DNA from: Hansfordia pulvinata
Taxonomy: Eukaryota > Ascomycota > Sordariomycetes > Xylariales
NCBI GenBank assembly: GCA_006538405.1
Contig: BJKQ01000002.1
Location: 2,728,001-2,792,000, forward strand
Length of the DNA stretch: 64,000 nt
Direction: 5' to 3'
The notes below the pieces were generated by a model, which saw only the letters and a list, made by a program, of their open reading frames with translations, was not told the DNA's origin and made no database searches. Position numbers and translations under genes: made by a program. Below, in pieces: positions 61,740 through 64,000 of the stretch. The first letter of the stretch is position 1. Each line of letters begins with the position of its first letter.

Positions 61740-62952
61740 TGGGAGGCCAGTGCTTGTAGATGGCGTGGCCCTGGTGCGTGGATGTGTATTTCACGGGATT
61801 CTGGCGACTCGCCATGGTCCAGCGTGACGTGTGAAGTCGCGCGTGGCGCCAGACATCCGCAGTGGTTTTGGAGGTGACTGGTGAGGACGCTTGCATTACC
61901 AAGTCCCTCTTTTCTCCTTGGGCTTGTATGGCCTGGTTCTGATTGCACATGTTATTCCGGCGTCAGTGCTACATAGAGAAGCAGGCTCTGTGGCGGTAGG
62001 GGTAGTTGTCAGGTCCAGGACCGCATCAACTGGGCCGTCTCGACCGATATCGTTCCATAGTGTCAGCAATCTGAAAACCCATAAAGCCACTCGTGCGCTC
62101 TGAGATGTGAAGAAGGAGAGACGCATCGCACCAGCACCAAACCTAGGACTTGAAGCGAGGAATGGAAGCAAGGCCTGAAAGGTGCCCTTATGGGGCCGTT
62201 GTCGCCGAGTCACCGTCGCACGCATATCTTGAGCCCAGGCTGACTCTGCTCAGCGTGTGCTCTGTTGCAGCCAGCGAACAGCAGCCGCTTCAGTCCTGGA
62301 TCTTGAGAAGCATGACTGGATGTTGAATCGGCGAGGGCCCCCGGACAAGATTCCTTGAGGTGGAGAGATGAGAACCGCTGGGTGGGCTACACAAGGCGAC
62401 GGACTATGTATTTCCCACTCGTGGTGAATCTCTTTCACGACTGGCGGCTCTGTACTCGAACTTGAGCACTGTGGTTGGCACCAGGCCGCCCGATTGTGTG
62501 ACGTACACAGCCACAGCCGGCGCTTTCGGATATATTAAAAATAGGGCGCAGCTATACTCGTGCACCCATGAAGTTCTCTGAGTGTTGGTCTCCGGAGTAA
62601 AGCCAGGCTTAGCAATATGATTTCTTGACTTGCCACGGCGGGAAAGATGACAGACCGAAAGATGAGAGAGAGAAAGGCGCAGCACTGGAGGCACTCACGG
62701 CTCCGACTCGGTCAGACCCTTTGCGCGTCGAGGGGCGCTCCGTTCAAAATTCTGCCGGACGAACCAGGCTATATTGGGTAGCACCGCATATTGGCCTTGT
62801 CATTTATTTACATCAATACACTACCTAATACTTATATGAGTAACTTGTTGAAATCTAGCTTCACACGGTTGTTGGACCTTGTTGGAGGCTATGAAGCGCA
62901 CGCAAGCTCATCGCGCGGCGATTTCCGGCGGCGTGATTACCTGATTGATTCA
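61740..62952. other. Intergenic, convergent 3' regions
   Basis: Lies between the end of the BCAS3-type gene and the 3' end of the minus-strand orphan. No coding region recognised; AT-rich part near 62770–62860 probably belongs to the orphan's 3' UTR. Confidence 0.55.
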
Positions 62953-63765
62953 TCAACCCTGGGAGAAGGCATAGCTGGTGATGAACCCGATGACGAGGAG
63001 GGGAATGGTGACAACAGAGACGACCGTGAAGAAGATAGCCTCGGCAATTTCCATCCTGGGTCTCAGCGTGCTCGCGCTCTTCCCCGGGTCCCCCCGCCGC
63101 AGGCGCATGGTGGTCCCCCTTCTCACCCTTGCCAGGTCCAGGTCCCTCGTCTTCTTGGTAGTAGAAGCACTTTCTTCTCCTCCTCCCCCTTCCAGCGCGT
63201 GCAAGAGGTCCTTGCCCTGCGACGTCTTGGTGAGCTCCCCGAAGCGCGCGAGGTCCGGGTCGCTCTGGGCCATCTTCCCGATGGCGGCGGCCTTGTCGGC
63301 GGTCGGCAGCCCGTCGAGCGGGCCGTGCAGCGCGGCGACGACGAGGAGCATCAGGTGCTTGAGCTGCGTCTTGTACTCGGCCTCGGCGGCCGCCTCGTCG
63401 CCTTTCTTGTTGTCGTTGTTGTTCAAGTAGCTCTGCGCCGACGCAAGCAGCGCCGGCGGGTCGACCTGGCACGCCGACAGCGTCTTGGCCACGCACGCCT
63501 TCTCCTCCTGCGAGGGCGGCTGCTGCGGCTGCTTCCCGGGGCGGTCTTCGCCGTCGCTGCCCGCCGCCTGCAGGTCTGCCCGGCGGAACGGGCAGGCGGC
63601 GCCGCTGTTGAGGAGGCTGGTGCAGGCCTCGGGGATGGCGCCCTTGGCCAGGGGGTTCGCGAAGATCGCCGCGAGGCTGTCCTGCTCGCTGCTGGAGGAA
63701 GCCGCCGGCGCGACGCCGGCGGCGATCGCCAGGGCGCATGTCAGTATGGCCCTTCTGTTGAGCAT
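62953..63765 (-). CDS. Secretory-pathway orphan with C-terminal membrane segment
   Basis: Single-exon ORF of 270 residues. The start at 63765 gives a signal peptide (MLNRRAILTCALAIAAGVAPAASS). The body is Ala/Asp/Gln-rich, mostly helical-looking, with few cysteines (CTSLLNSGAACPF, KACVAKTLSACQ; possibly two disulphides). A basic stretch (RVRRGTTMRLRRGD) precedes a hydrophobic C-terminal segment, EAIFFTVVSVVTIPLLVIGFITSYAF, so a type I membrane protein or a cleaved anchor is likely. I recognise no family. A longer plus-strand ORF covers the same bases, but the signal peptide plus membrane segment on the minus strand decide the strand. Confidence 0.65.
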   Translation of the reverse strand: MLNRRAILTCALAIAAGVAPAASSSSEQDSLAAIFANPLAKGAIPEACTSLLNSGAACPFRRADLQAAGSDGEDRPGKQPQQPPSQEEKACVAKTLSACQVDPPALLASAQSYLNNNDNKKGDEAAAEAEYKTQLKHLMLLVVAALHGPLDGLPTADKAAAIGKMAQSDPDLARFGELTKTSQGKDLLHALEGGGGEESASTTKKTRDLDLARVRRGTTMRLRRGDPGKSASTLRPRMEIAEAIFFTVVSVVTIPLLVIGFITSYAFSQG

Positions 63766-64000
63766 CTTCTTTTTTTTCTCTTTTCCCACTATGGGCGGCG
63801 CGCCGCAAAAAGAGGTGTTGGCGACTGGGTACAACGTTTGGGACTCGACTCGGTTCCAGGAAATTGATGAGACCGGGTGTGCTTTTTGACTTGGTTGCTG
63901 CGAGCGTGAGAACTGGGAGGTATCTTCTTCGGGGGCGGCGCCCGGCGTTGGTCAGAATTTATCGCACGACTCTCAGCCCTGCCGGGCGCTACGAGTATAA
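63766..64000. promoter_or_regulatory. Presumed promoter of the secreted orphan
   Basis: Sequence upstream of the minus-strand ATG at 63765. It has a purine-rich tract on the coding strand just before the start (poly-T on plus, 63770–63785) and a TACGAGTA element at 63990–63997 at the very end of the window. Confidence 0.4.

Larger units (their letters stand above)
189..63997. repeat. Dispersed TACGAGTA/TACTCGTA element (46 copies)
   Basis: I located the octamer TACGAGTA or its complement at 189, 399, 1260, 1478, 2242, 2466, 5194, 6270, 6926, 8236, 8436, 9190, 10958, 11485, 11601, 13297, 13306, 13756, 24118, 29567, 34624, 35222, 35547, 36433, 36454, 36581, 36615, 36701, 37409, 39410, 39925, 40081, 40286, 41175, 41514, 41680, 42812, 43652, 46596, 50494, 50772, 51523, 51827, 57066, 57161 and 63990. 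Equal base frequencies predict about two for both orientations. Many sit in a longer palindrome centred on CGAGTACTCG (9190, 11601, 35547). None falls in an exon or intron called here. Function unknown. The count is by eye and may miss a few. Confidence 0.85.

Noticed and set aside
62791..63867. 358-residue plus-strand ORF, longer than the minus-strand one
   Set aside because: No signal or domain, Arg/Leu/Gly composition typical of an antisense shadow; the minus strand has a signal peptide and a membrane segment.
1..64000. CRISPR array, bacterial operons, prophage, riboswitch
   Set aside because: Spliced eukaryotic genes throughout; no regular direct repeats with spacers.
1..64000. Secondary-metabolite cluster or defence island
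   Set aside because: No polyketide synthase, NRPS, terpene cyclase, P450, transporter or NLR-type motifs seen; the genes are housekeeping.
1..64000. Dispersed 5S rRNA gene
   Set aside because: I looked for conserved fungal 5S segments and saw none on either strand.

Overview
The window is nuclear DNA of a filamentous ascomycete (Pezizomycotina, most likely a Sordariomycete). This rests on short GT–AG introns, pyrimidine-rich leaders upstream of start codons, intron-bearing tRNA genes, and proteins that look like the fungal forms of UTR4, KSP1, TIM14, RLP24, PHO23/ING and BCAS3. I cannot fix the genus from sequence alone.

Layout: 1–2.8 kb has no recognisable gene and carries a short minisatellite. 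2.8–4.4 kb holds an enolase-phosphatase E1 gene (minus). 4.4–15.3 kb has no recognisable protein gene but holds two intron-containing tRNA genes (Leu-CAA and Asp-GTC). 15.3–17.3 kb is a KSP1/Ran1-type kinase behind a long pyrimidine-rich leader. 17.3–20.5 kb has a possible LTR relic. 20.5–28.1 kb is the dense core: a seven-exon DEDDh exonuclease-like gene, a divergent TIM14/RLP24 pair, and a multi-pass membrane protein. 30.7–32.4 kb is a C2H2 zinc-finger gene. 32.4–44.1 kb is a gene desert. 44.1–49.7 kb holds a DUF3602 (PAR32-like) gene and an ING/PHD gene. 53.2 kb has a small secreted cysteine-containing protein, 58.3–61.7 kb a BCAS3-type protein, and 63 kb a secreted or membrane-anchored orphan.

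The genes are mostly housekeeping: methionine salvage, ribosome biogenesis, mitochondrial import, TORC1-linked signalling and chromatin. They do not form a biosynthetic cluster or defence island. The genes are islands in long gene-poor DNA. That DNA is filled with an 8-base element, TACGAGTA/TACTCGTA (46 copies by eye, about two expected by chance, none in any gene called here), and a second palindrome, AGGTACCT (about ten copies).

The other window-wide signal is coding: four genes are interrupted at five places, and each is restored by one extra C in a C-run followed by G. Consensus error is the simplest explanation, but the uniform context deserves a check. Exon coordinates are my own reading of splice sites and frames; each multi-exon model was checked to close in frame.
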